DNA from: RGIG426 sp045640165
Lineage (GTDB): Bacteria; Bacillota; Clostridia; Oscillospirales; Acutalibacteraceae
Assembly: GCA_045640165.1 (NCBI GenBank)
Contig: JAZUEK010000081.1
Coordinates: 5,959-69,958 of the forward strand
Direction: 5' to 3'
Length of the DNA: 64,000 nt
Below, piece by piece: positions 27,242 to 35,141 of this stretch. The notes under the pieces are model-generated. The model saw nothing but the letters and a program-made list of their open reading frames with translations. It ran no database searches and was not told the DNA's origin. Made by a program: the position numbers and the translations under genes. Each line of letters opens with the position of its first letter. Positions within the stretch are counted from its first letter, which is position 1.

Positions 27242-29827
27242 TTATTCGTTGGCCTCTTTTTGCAGTTCGTACAGCGTCTGCATCGCTTCAATAGGCGTCA
27301 GGGTGTTGACGTCCAGATTTTTCAGTTTCTCGAGCACGGGACTTCCCATCGCATCGAGAAGCGATAACTGCCCGTCGTCCTCTTTCGCCGTGCGCGGCAC
27401 GTATTCCGGCCGCTCGCCGGCATCCAATTCGTCGAGGATGACGCGCGCGCGTTTTACCACGTCGTTCGGCACGCCGGCCAATTTAGCGACTTCGATGCCG
27501 TAGCTCTGGTCCGCCGGGCCGCGGATAATGCGGCGCAAAAACGTAATATCCTCGCCGCGTTTTTTCACCGCCACGCTGTAGTTGACCACGCCGGGAAGCG
27601 TTCCCTCCAAAGCGGTCAATTCGTGGTAGTGCGTTGCAAACAAGGTTTTTGCCCCGATTTTTTTCGAGGTCACGTATTCCAAAACGGCTTGGGCGATACT
27701 CATACCGTCAAAGGTGGACGTACCGCGGCCGATTTCGTCGAAAATAATTAAGCTTTCACGAGTGGCGTGTTTTAAGATGGACGCCACCTCGCTCATCTCC
27801 ACCATAAAGGTGGATTGGCCACTGGCCAAATCGTCCGACGCGCCGACACGGGTGAAAATGCTGTCCACCACGCCGATTTCCGCGCGGTCAGCCGGCACAA
27901 AGCACCCGATTTGCGCCATCAACACGATGAGCGCCACTTGGCGCATATAGGTGGATTTACCTGCCATATTCGGACCGGTAATGAGGAGCGTTTGCTCTCC
28001 GGCTTTGTCTAAATGCGCATCGTTCGGCACGAACGGCGCAGACTGCAGATTTTCCACCACCGGATGGCGGCCGCCGCGAATATCGAGAACACCGTTATCG
28101 GTCACAATTGGGCGCGCATAACGCGCTTTCACCGACACCGCCGCAAACGAGCGCAGTACGTCGATTTTGGCAATCGCCTGCGCGGTTTTTTGCACACGCG
28201 GCAACTCCGCCGCAATACGGCGACGCAGTTCGTCAAACAGTTTGTATTCGAGCGCATCCAACCGCTCGCGCGCACCGAGCACACGGGATTCGAGGCGCTT
28301 GAGCTCTTCGGTTATGTAGCGTTCCGACGAGGTTGTCGTTTGTTTACGGATATATTCCGGCGGCACCTCGCCCGAGAACGAGCGCGGCACGTCGATGTAA
28401 TAGCCGAACACGCGGTTGTAACCGACTTTCAGTTTCGGGATACCGGTACGTTCCCGTTCGGCGGCCTCCACTTGCGCGATATGCTCGCCGCCGTGCTCCA
28501 TTTCGTAACGCAATTCGTCCACTTCGGCGTTGTAGCCGAGACGAATCATCTTGCCCTCGCGCACGGTGAGCGGCGGCTCATCCTCAATCGCGCTTTCAAT
28601 CCACTCACACACGTCGGCAAGCGGATCCATTTCGTCCCGTACCGCGCAAAGCATCGCAGATTTGGCGCCGGACAAGCGCTCTCGGACGGGCGCGGCGGCG
28701 CGAATCGTCTGCGAAAGCGAGCGCAGTTCGCGCGCGTTTGCCGAGCCATAGACGATGCGCGTCATAATGCGTTCAAGGTCGTAAATGCCGGAAAGCATCT
28801 CGCCGAGATCGCCGCAAAGCACGCTGTCTTTCACCAGTTCTTCCACCGCGTCCAACCGTTCGTCGATAGCGGCCGGTTGCAACAGCGGACGCTCGAGCCA
28901 CACGCGCAAAAGGCGCTTGCCCATGGCGGTTTTGGTTTTGTCCAGCACGCCTAACAGCGAACCGCGTTTTTCTTTGCCGCGCAAAGTCTCGACGAGTTCC
29001 AGATTGCGACGGGTGGAAATATCCAGCCGCATAAACTGCCCGTCGGTATAATAGCTAAGTTCCCGTAACCGTTCAAGGCCGGTCATCTGGGTTTCGAAAA
29101 GATAGGCAAGCAAGCACCCAACAGCGGCTTTGGCAACGTCCCGTTCTTTGAGCGCGTCGGCCACGCCGAAACATTCGGCAATCCGGCTGTCGCTCGCGTT
29201 AAAGCAGGCATCGTCGCGCACCTCGGGGCTGACCATCAGCCGCTCGGCGGAGAAACCCATAAAAATTTCGTTCTTGGCGAGTTCCAAGTTACAGAGGATT
29301 TCCGACGGCGAAAACCGCCCGAGTTCCGAGCAAAGGCGACCGTCCACGTCCTCACCGGACAGTTCGGTCACGCGCACGTCGCCGGTAGACACGTCGGCAA
29401 AGCAAAGCCCCACTGTCTCCCCTTTGCCGAATGCGGCACAGAGGTAGTTGTTTTTGCCCTCGTCCAGCATACTGCTTTCGAGGACGGTGCCCGGCGTGAC
29501 CACGCGAATCACATCGCGCTTTACAAGTCCTTTTGCGGTGGCCGGGTCTTCCGTCTGCTCGCAAATCGCGACTTTATAGCCACGAGACACGAGCCGCGCG
29601 ATATACCCCTCGCAACTGTGGAACGGCACGCCGCACATCGGCGCGCGTTCCGGCAGGCCGCAGTCTTTGCCGGTAAGCACCAGTTCCAGTTCTTTCGACG
29701 CGACTTTCGCATCGTCGAAGAACATCTCATAGAAATCGCCGAGGCGGAAGAACAACAGACACTCGGGGTGTTGCTCTTTGATTTCCAAATATTGCACCAT
29801 CATCGGGGTCATACCCGTTTTGTCCAT
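27242..29827 (-). CDS. mutS: DNA mismatch repair protein MutS
   Basis: MutS recognises mispaired bases and small loops in DNA. The 861-residue protein has the mismatch-contacting Phe-x-Glu (GDFYEMFF, Phe32 and Glu34), connector, lever and clamp regions, and the ABC-type ATPase with Walker A TGPNMAGKST (~619), Walker B DEIGRGTSTFDG (~697) and the ATHYHEL segment. AGGAGGG precedes the ATG by a good distance. It sits between ylbF and mutL in one co-directional run. No MutH is present, as expected for Firmicutes. Confidence 0.98.
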   Translation of the reverse strand: MDKTGMTPMMVQYLEIKEQHPECLLFFRLGDFYEMFFDDAKVASKELELVLTGKDCGLPERAPMCGVPFHSCEGYIARLVSRGYKVAICEQTEDPATAKGLVKRDVIRVVTPGTVLESSMLDEGKNNYLCAAFGKGETVGLCFADVSTGDVRVTELSGEDVDGRLCSELGRFSPSEILCNLELAKNEIFMGFSAERLMVSPEVRDDACFNASDSRIAECFGVADALKERDVAKAAVGCLLAYLFETQMTGLERLRELSYYTDGQFMRLDISTRRNLELVETLRGKEKRGSLLGVLDKTKTAMGKRLLRVWLERPLLQPAAIDERLDAVEELVKDSVLCGDLGEMLSGIYDLERIMTRIVYGSANARELRSLSQTIRAAAPVRERLSGAKSAMLCAVRDEMDPLADVCEWIESAIEDEPPLTVREGKMIRLGYNAEVDELRYEMEHGGEHIAQVEAAERERTGIPKLKVGYNRVFGYYIDVPRSFSGEVPPEYIRKQTTTSSERYITEELKRLESRVLGARERLDALEYKLFDELRRRIAAELPRVQKTAQAIAKIDVLRSFAAVSVKARYARPIVTDNGVLDIRGGRHPVVENLQSAPFVPNDAHLDKAGEQTLLITGPNMAGKSTYMRQVALIVLMAQIGCFVPADRAEIGVVDSIFTRVGASDDLASGQSTFMVEMSEVASILKHATRESLIIFDEIGRGTSTFDGMSIAQAVLEYVTSKKIGAKTLFATHYHELTALEGTLPGVVNYSVAVKKRGEDITFLRRIIRGPADQSYGIEVAKLAGVPNDVVKRARVILDELDAGERPEYVPRTAKEDDGQLSLLDAMGSPVLEKLKNLDVNTLTPIEAMQTLYELQKEANE

Positions 29828-29861
29828 CGTTCTCCCTCCTTTACGAAAACGTCAAATCGAA

Positions 29862-30284
29862 TTAGTGGCAACCGCCGCAGGTCGAGCAACTGCCGTCGCA
29901 ATGATGCTCCTCGTGCTCGTCAATCGAATAGGGATCTTCGCCCTGCGCCGACAACGTGATGATTTTCGCCACGGCGTTGAGCAGGGTGTCCATTTCGGGT
30001 TTCGTCGCGTTGTAGGCTTTCATCGCATCGTTGTCCATAATCGCCTGATACGCGGTGCGCAGTTCCTCGTTGAGCGACTCCATTTTCTTTTCGTCGCGGT
30101 CTTCTTTTTGCGCCTCATTGCCGAGCGCAATGCGTTTCAGGTTAAACTCGCCGATAAGGCCCTGCAGCGCCTCGTCTTTGTCGGCAGTCTCCTGCGCCGC
30201 CATCATACGAAGATAGCGGTCATCCTGTTGAATTGCGGCGCCGATTTCGCGCGCCAAGTCAATAATACGGTCCATAGTGTTCAT
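29862..30284 (-). CDS. YlbF/YmcA-family protein with Cys-rich C-terminus
   Basis: The 140-residue all-helical protein matches the YlbF/YmcA (DUF964) family. In Bacillus, members form a complex with YaaT that carries iron-sulphur clusters and tunes RNase Y, competence and sporulation. Long amphipathic helices (IDLAREIGAAIQ, LQGLIGEFNLKRIALGN, MDTLLNAVAKIITLSAQ) are followed by a tail CDGSCSTCGGCH holding four Cys and a His, likely a metal site. Two starts are possible: ATG at 30284 lies almost on top of the GGAG, and ATG at 30275 is about 10 nt from it. It is embedded between miaB and mutS. Confidence 0.82.
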   Translation of the reverse strand: MNTMDRIIDLAREIGAAIQQDDRYLRMMAAQETADKDEALQGLIGEFNLKRIALGNEAQKEDRDEKKMESLNEELRTAYQAIMDNDAMKAYNATKPEMDTLLNAVAKIITLSAQGEDPYSIDEHEEHHCDGSCSTCGGCH

Positions 30285-30312
30285 TCTCCTTTATGTGAAT
30301 AAAATTTGAAAC

Positions 30313-31734
30313 TTAGTCATATACGGCGGTCACTTCGCCGTAAAGCACCCAACTTTTGGCTTCGGTCACGGTCACGTCCGCCCGTTTGCCGAGGTCTTTA
30401 AGAGCCGCCTGCACACGTACCACGCGGTTGTCCGGCAGGCGCGCCTCAACGAAGCCGCCGGCGTCATTCTCCAAAATCGCTTTGAACGTCTGTCCCACCA
30501 AAGCGGCGGAGTGTTCGGCGGCAATCTCTTCCTGAAGCGCCGTAAGCCGCGCCATCCGCTTGCCCTTTTCCTCGTGGGAAACGGGGTCAAACATCGTAGC
30601 GGCAGGCGTCCCCTCGCGTTTCGAGTAGATGAACGTAAACAGCGACACGAAACCAACCTCTTTCACAAGGTCAAGCGTGGCCTCGAAGTCCTCCTCCGTC
30701 TCGTTCGGGAAGCCCACGATGACGTCGCTGGTAAACGCGATATCCGGCACGACTTTCCGCGCGTAGGCAATAAGGTCCAAATACTGCTCACGGGTGTAGC
30801 GGCGATTCATCTCCTTTAAGATGCGGTTACTGCCCGACTGGAACGGCAAGTGAAAATGCCGCGACACTTTTTTACATTCCGCGATGGTGTCGAACAGCCG
30901 CGGCGTGGCATCCTTGGGATGCGACGTCATAAAGCGAATAAGAAAGTCGCCCGGCAGGTCGTTAATCATTTTGAGAAGCGCCGGAAAATCTACGTCGTAG
31001 CCCTCGGCTTTGCCGTAGGAGTTGACGTTTTGTCCGAGCAGGGTAATCTCTTTGTATCCGGCGGCGATAAGCTCCTTTGCCTCGGCAATAATATCCTCCG
31101 GACGACGAGAGCGCTCTCTTCCGCGAACGTAGGGCACGATGCAGTAGGTACAGAAGTTGTTGCAACCGTACATAATCGGCAGCCACGCGCCGCTTTTATC
31201 CTCGCCACGATAGACGGGAAGTCCCTCGGCAATGCGGCCGTCTTCGGCAGTGATGTCTTTCACGCGCTTTTTGCCGAACAGCACTTTCGCGAACAGCTCG
31301 GGGAACGCGTGCAGTCGATGCGTGCCGAACAGCAAGCTCACGAACGGATAACTCTTATAAAACTTGTCGGCGATGTGTTCTTGCTGTACCATACAGCCAC
31401 ACACCGCGATAACGAGCGACGGCTTGTCCTCTTTTAAGCGCTTGAGTGCGCCGACGTTGCCGAACACGCGATCTTCTGCGTGTTCGCGCACAGCGCAGGT
31501 GTTAAAGAGGATGAAATCCGCATCGTCCGGCGTGTCGGTGAAACCGAAGCCCATTTCTTTGAGCATTCCCATCACCTTTTCGGAATCGGCCACGTTTTGC
31601 TGGCAACCGAACGTCCGCACAAAGGCGAGCGGTTGCTTTCCGGAGAGCAGGGCGGAATAGTAGCCGCGCACCTGCTCGATAAACGGTTTTTGCGCCGCTA
31701 ATTCTGCTTCCGAAACAAAGGTTTCGCGCTCCAT
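30313..31734 (-). CDS. miaB: tRNA-2-methylthio-N6-dimethylallyladenosine synthase
   Basis: MiaB is a radical-SAM methylthiotransferase that modifies i6A37 made by MiaA. The N-terminal cluster-binding cysteines lie in TFGCQQN, NTCAVREHAE and VCGCMVQQ. The radical-SAM motif is GCNNFCTYC (~190), followed by LLGQNVNSYG, TSHPKD and a C-terminal TRAM domain. I place the start at the ATG at 31734 (GGGAGG 8 nt upstream), giving 473 residues. The in-frame extension to 32235 runs antisense through spoIIGA and its residues look non-native. A promoter lies 39-67 nt upstream of the start codon, and miaB appears to head a ten-gene operon. Confidence 0.97.
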   Translation of the reverse strand: MERETFVSEAELAAQKPFIEQVRGYYSALLSGKQPLAFVRTFGCQQNVADSEKVMGMLKEMGFGFTDTPDDADFILFNTCAVREHAEDRVFGNVGALKRLKEDKPSLVIAVCGCMVQQEHIADKFYKSYPFVSLLFGTHRLHAFPELFAKVLFGKKRVKDITAEDGRIAEGLPVYRGEDKSGAWLPIMYGCNNFCTYCIVPYVRGRERSRRPEDIIAEAKELIAAGYKEITLLGQNVNSYGKAEGYDVDFPALLKMINDLPGDFLIRFMTSHPKDATPRLFDTIAECKKVSRHFHLPFQSGSNRILKEMNRRYTREQYLDLIAYARKVVPDIAFTSDVIVGFPNETEEDFEATLDLVKEVGFVSLFTFIYSKREGTPAATMFDPVSHEEKGKRMARLTALQEEIAAEHSAALVGQTFKAILENDAGGFVEARLPDNRVVRVQAALKDLGKRADVTVTEAKSWVLYGEVTAVYD

Positions 31735-31772
31735 CTTCCGCCACCTCCCTATAGTAAAACAAATATAGATGC

Positions 31773-31801
31773 AGTATACCAAATTATTGAAATTTTTGCA
31801 A
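31773..31801 (-). promoter_or_regulatory. Promoter of the miaB-to-divIVA operon
   Basis: TTGCAA (31796-31801) and TATACT (31773-31778) are separated by 17 nt on the minus strand. No other convincing promoter was noticed before the terminator at 19657. Confidence 0.7.
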
Positions 31802-31841
31802 CGGTTTTGCGTAAAAAAAGTTGTTTTTTTTCGTCCCTTTT

Positions 31842-31875
31842 TTCGACAAATTTCGCGCGCGTGTTTTCGTATACT
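31842..31875 (+). promoter_or_regulatory. Spo0A-box-containing promoter of spoIIGA-sigE
   Basis: A perfect Spo0A box TTCGACA (31842-31848) lies 21 nt before a TATACT -10 element (31870-31875). In Bacillus, spoIIG has the same logic: a sigma-A -10 with an over-long spacer and a 0A box over the -35 region. This suggests direct Spo0A activation. Confidence 0.65.
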
Positions 31876-31897
31876 TTTTCTCGAAGGGGGAAGCAAA

Positions 31898-32731
31898 ATG
31901 CCGTCGGTATATTTGGATCTTTTGCTCGTTCTGAACGGCTTTATCGACGGTCTTCTTCTGTCGGCCGTCGCCGCATTTCGCCACCTACCCCACACGCGTT
32001 TTCGCCTGCTTTTGGGCAGCGCGGTAGGCGCCGCTTCTTCGCTTATCATCCTGCTCCCTGCGCTTCCCATGCCGCTGTTATTGCTGTTTGACGTGCTGGC
32101 GGCCGCCGCTATGGTGCTTTGCGCGTTCGCATTCACAACGTGGCGCTCATACCTGCGTAGCGTCGGTATGTTATTCTTCTTGTCCGCGTTGTTTTCGGGC
32201 ATTTCCACCTTACTGTGTTTTTTCCTCTCACCCAAGGGATTTTACGTTTTCAACGGCGTTGTGTACTACGACGTATCCCCTCTGCTTTTGCTCGCGTGCA
32301 CGCTCGTTTGTTACGGCGTCGCACGGGGATACGAATGGTTGTCCTCACGCGGCGTCAAGCCGGCTAAAACGCTGACCCTTCTCGCTGAAAATCGTGGGCA
32401 AACCGTCCGTTTTTCAGCACTGCACGACACGGGATTTTCCCTTTGTGACGGCTTTTCGGGCAACCCCGTCATCCTCGTTGACGAAGCCGTCTGCGCGCCG
32501 CTTCTCCCGGCCGATTTTCAAACCGCCAAAAGCGGATTTCGGCTTGTCCCCTGCCACACTGTCGCCGGCGATCGACTCTTGTATGCGTTTCGTCCCGAAC
32601 GCCTGACCGTGTGGACCGAAACGGGAGAAACACCGCTCTCCGGCTCGCTTTTAGCGCTCTCCGACCAACTGAAAAACGAACCCTACGACGCACTTTGCGG
32701 CGACGACGTCGCCAAATTTTGTGTAAAATGA
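31898..32731 (+). CDS. spoIIGA: Sigma-E processing peptidase SpoIIGA
   Basis: SpoIIGA is a membrane aspartic protease that removes the pro-peptide of sigma-E in the mother cell after a signal from the forespore. Residues 1-~150 hold about five hydrophobic membrane segments. The cytosolic C-terminal half contains the catalytic motif as ALHDTGFSLCDGFSGNPV (~176); most relatives read DTGN or DSGN. At 277 residues it is slightly short. ATG at 31898 has AAGGGGG upstream. The gene is 16 nt ahead of sigE, the normal partner arrangement. Confidence 0.93.
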   Translation: MPSVYLDLLLVLNGFIDGLLLSAVAAFRHLPHTRFRLLLGSAVGAASSLIILLPALPMPLLLLFDVLAAAAMVLCAFAFTTWRSYLRSVGMLFFLSALFSGISTLLCFFLSPKGFYVFNGVVYYDVSPLLLLACTLVCYGVARGYEWLSSRGVKPAKTLTLLAENRGQTVRFSALHDTGFSLCDGFSGNPVILVDEAVCAPLLPADFQTAKSGFRLVPCHTVAGDRLLYAFRPERLTVWTETGETPLSGSLLALSDQLKNEPYDALCGDDVAKFCVK

Positions 32732-32747
32732 AAAGAGGCAAATTTCT

Positions 32748-33455
32748 ATGAAATTCCTACAAAAACTTCGTCTTTGGTGGTGTCGGCTTCGCCTGCGCCG
32801 CGCCCGTTCCGCCCATTATATCTACGGCGCAGACACGCTTCCGCAACCGCTTTGTGCCGAGGAAGAGGCCGCGTTACTTCAAAAACTCGCCGACGGTGAC
32901 AACGCGGTAAAAGAGAGACTGATCGTCCATAATTTGCGGCTCGTCGTGTATATCGCGCGCAAATTCGAGAGTTCGGGCGTCGGCATCGAAGACCTTATCT
33001 CCATCGGCACAATCGGACTTATCAAAGCGGTCAACACCTTTTGCCCTGACCGCAACATCAAACTCGCCACCTACTCTTCACGCTGTATCGAAAACGAAAT
33101 CCTCATGTACTTACGCAAAAACGCACCGCTCAAAAACGAAATCTCAATCGACGAGCCGCTAAACGTCGATTGGGACGGCAACGAGCTCCACCTCTCGGAC
33201 GTGCTCGGAAGCGAGCCGGACACCGTGCATCGCCGCATCGAGCAAGAGAGCGAAAACCGCCTTTTATTGCGGTGTGTCGCCACTCTTCCCGAACGGGAAC
33301 AGCGTATTATGCGCCTGCGATTCGGGCTTTACGGAAGCCGCGAGCACACCCAAAAAGAGGTCGCCGACCTGCTCGGCATTTCCCAATCCTACATCTCGCG
33401 GCTCGAGAAAAAAATCATCCGCCGCCTGCGCGCAGAAATGGAAAAATCCAACTAA
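32748..33455 (+). CDS. sigE: Sporulation sigma factor sigma-E (pro-form)
   Basis: Sigma-E directs early mother-cell transcription. A basic, amphipathic pro-sequence (residues 1-~30: FLQKLRLWWCRLRLRRARS) precedes the processing region YIYGADTLPQPL. Region 2 follows (IVHNLRLVVYIARKFE, IEDLISIGTIGLIKAV, KLATYSSRCIENEI), then region 4 with helix-turn-helix TQKEVADLLGISQSYISRLE. At 235 residues it has the family's length. It ends at a terminator; sigG, often directly downstream in Clostridia, is instead convergent and 2.9 kb away. Confidence 0.97.
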   Translation: MKFLQKLRLWWCRLRLRRARSAHYIYGADTLPQPLCAEEEAALLQKLADGDNAVKERLIVHNLRLVVYIARKFESSGVGIEDLISIGTIGLIKAVNTFCPDRNIKLATYSSRCIENEILMYLRKNAPLKNEISIDEPLNVDWDGNELHLSDVLGSEPDTVHRRIEQESENRLLLRCVATLPEREQRIMRLRFGLYGSREHTQKEVADLLGISQSYISRLEKKIIRRLRAEMEKSN

Positions 33456-33482
33456 AAAAGACCTGCTTTGGCAGGTCTTTTT
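33455..33482. terminator. Bidirectional terminator between sigE and the restriction-modification operon
   Basis: A 12-bp inverted repeat (AAAAAGACCTGC, loop TTTG) starts at the sigE stop codon. The A and T flanks let it serve sigE on the plus strand and the methyltransferase gene ending at 33516 on the minus strand. Confidence 0.88.
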
Positions 33483-33515
33483 AACAGTTTTTGTGTAGAT
33501 TTTGTTAAATCGCTT

Positions 33516-34262
33516 TCACTTTCTAAACACGAACAAATACTCGTGTGCAATCAGTAAGAAATTGTACTTTACGCTGTTTGTTTTCCAGTATCCTGTCGCT
33601 TTGCAATTGTGCTGTTCTTTGATAATAAGTTCTTTCAATTTGAATCCGGCATCCTCAAAGACATGCATAACGTCAAACGACATTGGGATCATACATCCCT
33701 TTTGACGGGTATCTCCCATCAAAACAGCACAAAATTTATCTTTTTTCAAAACACGGTAGCTCTCTGCGGCTACCGTTTTCATTTCTTCCACAAAATCCTT
33801 TACTTTCAGTAAGGATAAATCATCCGGAATGTCGTCGCTGTATTGAATGATGTTGGCATACGGTGGGTGGGTGCAAATAAGGTCGATGCTTTCATTTCGT
33901 ATAAAATCCAGGTGTCGAGCATCGCCTTTTTTGATAACAACTTCGCCGTTGGCACCAGCGTGCTCAAAATCCACTTTTTCCTTGCATCGTGCCAGCGCTA
34001 CATCGTTTACATCGACACCGATACTGTTCCGATTGAGCAATTTTGCTTCCACAAGGGTTGTGCCACCGCCGGCGAATTGATCAAGCACCAAATCCCCTTC
34101 TTTGGAATAGCGCAAAATAATATTTCGTGGAATGTAGGGAGACCAATTTCCACGCCATTTTGCATCGTGGGTTGCCCAATCACCTCGTTGAGGAAACGAC
34201 CAATGCGTAGTCATTTCCAACTCGAAGTTTTCTGGCTCCCATTTTTTGATTTTCTTTGGCAT
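33516..34262 (-). CDS. Second DNA methyltransferase of the DpnII-like system
   Basis: The 248-residue amino-methyltransferase has the SAM-binding motif as LDQFAGGGTTLVEA (~60-73) before the catalytic motif CTHPPYANIIQYS (~130), so the target-recognition order differs from DpnA. The N-terminal part (WSFPQRGDWATHDAKWRGNWSPYIPRN in outline) is typical of a restriction-associated methylase group whose specificity I cannot name. It probably modifies N6-adenine or N4-cytosine. Its ATG overlaps the endonuclease stop as TAATG, so the two are translationally coupled. The surrounding DNA is more AT-rich than the chromosome around it, consistent with acquisition. Confidence 0.85.
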   Translation of the reverse strand: MPKKIKKWEPENFELEMTTHWSFPQRGDWATHDAKWRGNWSPYIPRNIILRYSKEGDLVLDQFAGGGTTLVEAKLLNRNSIGVDVNDVALARCKEKVDFEHAGANGEVVIKKGDARHLDFIRNESIDLICTHPPYANIIQYSDDIPDDLSLLKVKDFVEEMKTVAAESYRVLKKDKFCAVLMGDTRQKGCMIPMSFDVMHVFEDAGFKLKELIIKEQHNCKATGYWKTNSVKYNFLLIAHEYLFVFRK

Positions 34263-35128
34263 TATTTGAAAACCTCACTCATAATACCGCTTTCCAAGTC
34301 TTGAATGTTGTAAACATGATCCATTACGTCAAATGTTTCTTCAAGATTATGGCGAGCGCTTGTCCAACCTTTTCCGTCCGTAAACCATACAAAAGTAAAA
34401 CCGTCGATGGTATCGGTTTCCAAAGCAAGCGTTTTATAACTTCTGGCCGTTTCGTTCAGCTTGCTTCCACCACTACCATAAAAATTGGTTTCAATGCCAT
34501 AAATCATTCCCGGCGTTTTTACAATAAAGTCAAAACGCTTTTCCATCTTACCTTGATTGGAAATAGCTGAAAGGTCAACGCCCCATTTTTCGGTAATTTG
34601 ATGGATATACACTTCTTTGAAGTATGTAGAGTTCTTGACAAAACCGGCTTTTTTAATAAAGCTCTCCACCAAATCTTCCATCAGGTGTCCGCCGCGATTT
34701 TTGCGACCATTGGAGTCTAACCCAGTTTCCACGCCGGTAGCGTAATCTACAAGGTTGTTGATAATGTGGTTTTCGAGCAAATCAAACAAACCTGTTTCAC
34801 GCATAAAATATTTGTACTGTTCAATAGACAAATTCAGCTTTTTGAAATTATAATTGCATGAGCCGTTTTCATCGATAGCATAAATTTCATTTGCTCTGAC
34901 TGCTAGCAAAAGCGGAATGCACTTCAATATCTCGGGATACTTTTTGAGGAGTGCTTCAAAATCCGCTTCAATATTTTTTGAGCCAATAAGGGAGTTGAGG
35001 ATGTTTAACTCAACCTTAATGCCATCGACATTTCGGTGAACTTTTTCAAAGTCAATATAGTAGCCATAATCTGCGATGCTGTCACGGAAATTGGAAAGCC
35101 AACTGGAAAAATCTCTTTTGTTCGACAT
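34262..35128 (-). CDS. DpnII/MboI-family type II restriction endonuclease
   Basis: The 288-residue protein closely resembles R.DpnII/MboI enzymes, which cut unmethylated GATC. Family marks are GLDSNGRKNRGGHLMEDLVE (~135-155) and the catalytic region KRFDFIVKTPG ... IETNFYGSGGSKLNETARSYK (~195-225), where Asp, Glu and the following polar residues form the PD-(D/E)xK-like site. AGGAGG precedes the ATG. It sits between the Dam-type methylase and the second methylase in one operon. GATC recognition is inferred from family similarity. Confidence 0.92.
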   Translation of the reverse strand: MSNKRDFSSWLSNFRDSIADYGYYIDFEKVHRNVDGIKVELNILNSLIGSKNIEADFEALLKKYPEILKCIPLLLAVRANEIYAIDENGSCNYNFKKLNLSIEQYKYFMRETGLFDLLENHIINNLVDYATGVETGLDSNGRKNRGGHLMEDLVESFIKKAGFVKNSTYFKEVYIHQITEKWGVDLSAISNQGKMEKRFDFIVKTPGMIYGIETNFYGSGGSKLNETARSYKTLALETDTIDGFTFVWFTDGKGWTSARHNLEETFDVMDHVYNIQDLESGIMSEVFK

Positions 35129-35141
35129 GATTATATCCTCC

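Noticed and set aside
31735..32235. N-terminal extension of miaB by 167 codons
   Set aside because: It runs antisense through the promoter region and the spoIIGA gene, and has no Shine-Dalgarno, whereas the ATG at 31734 has a strong one.
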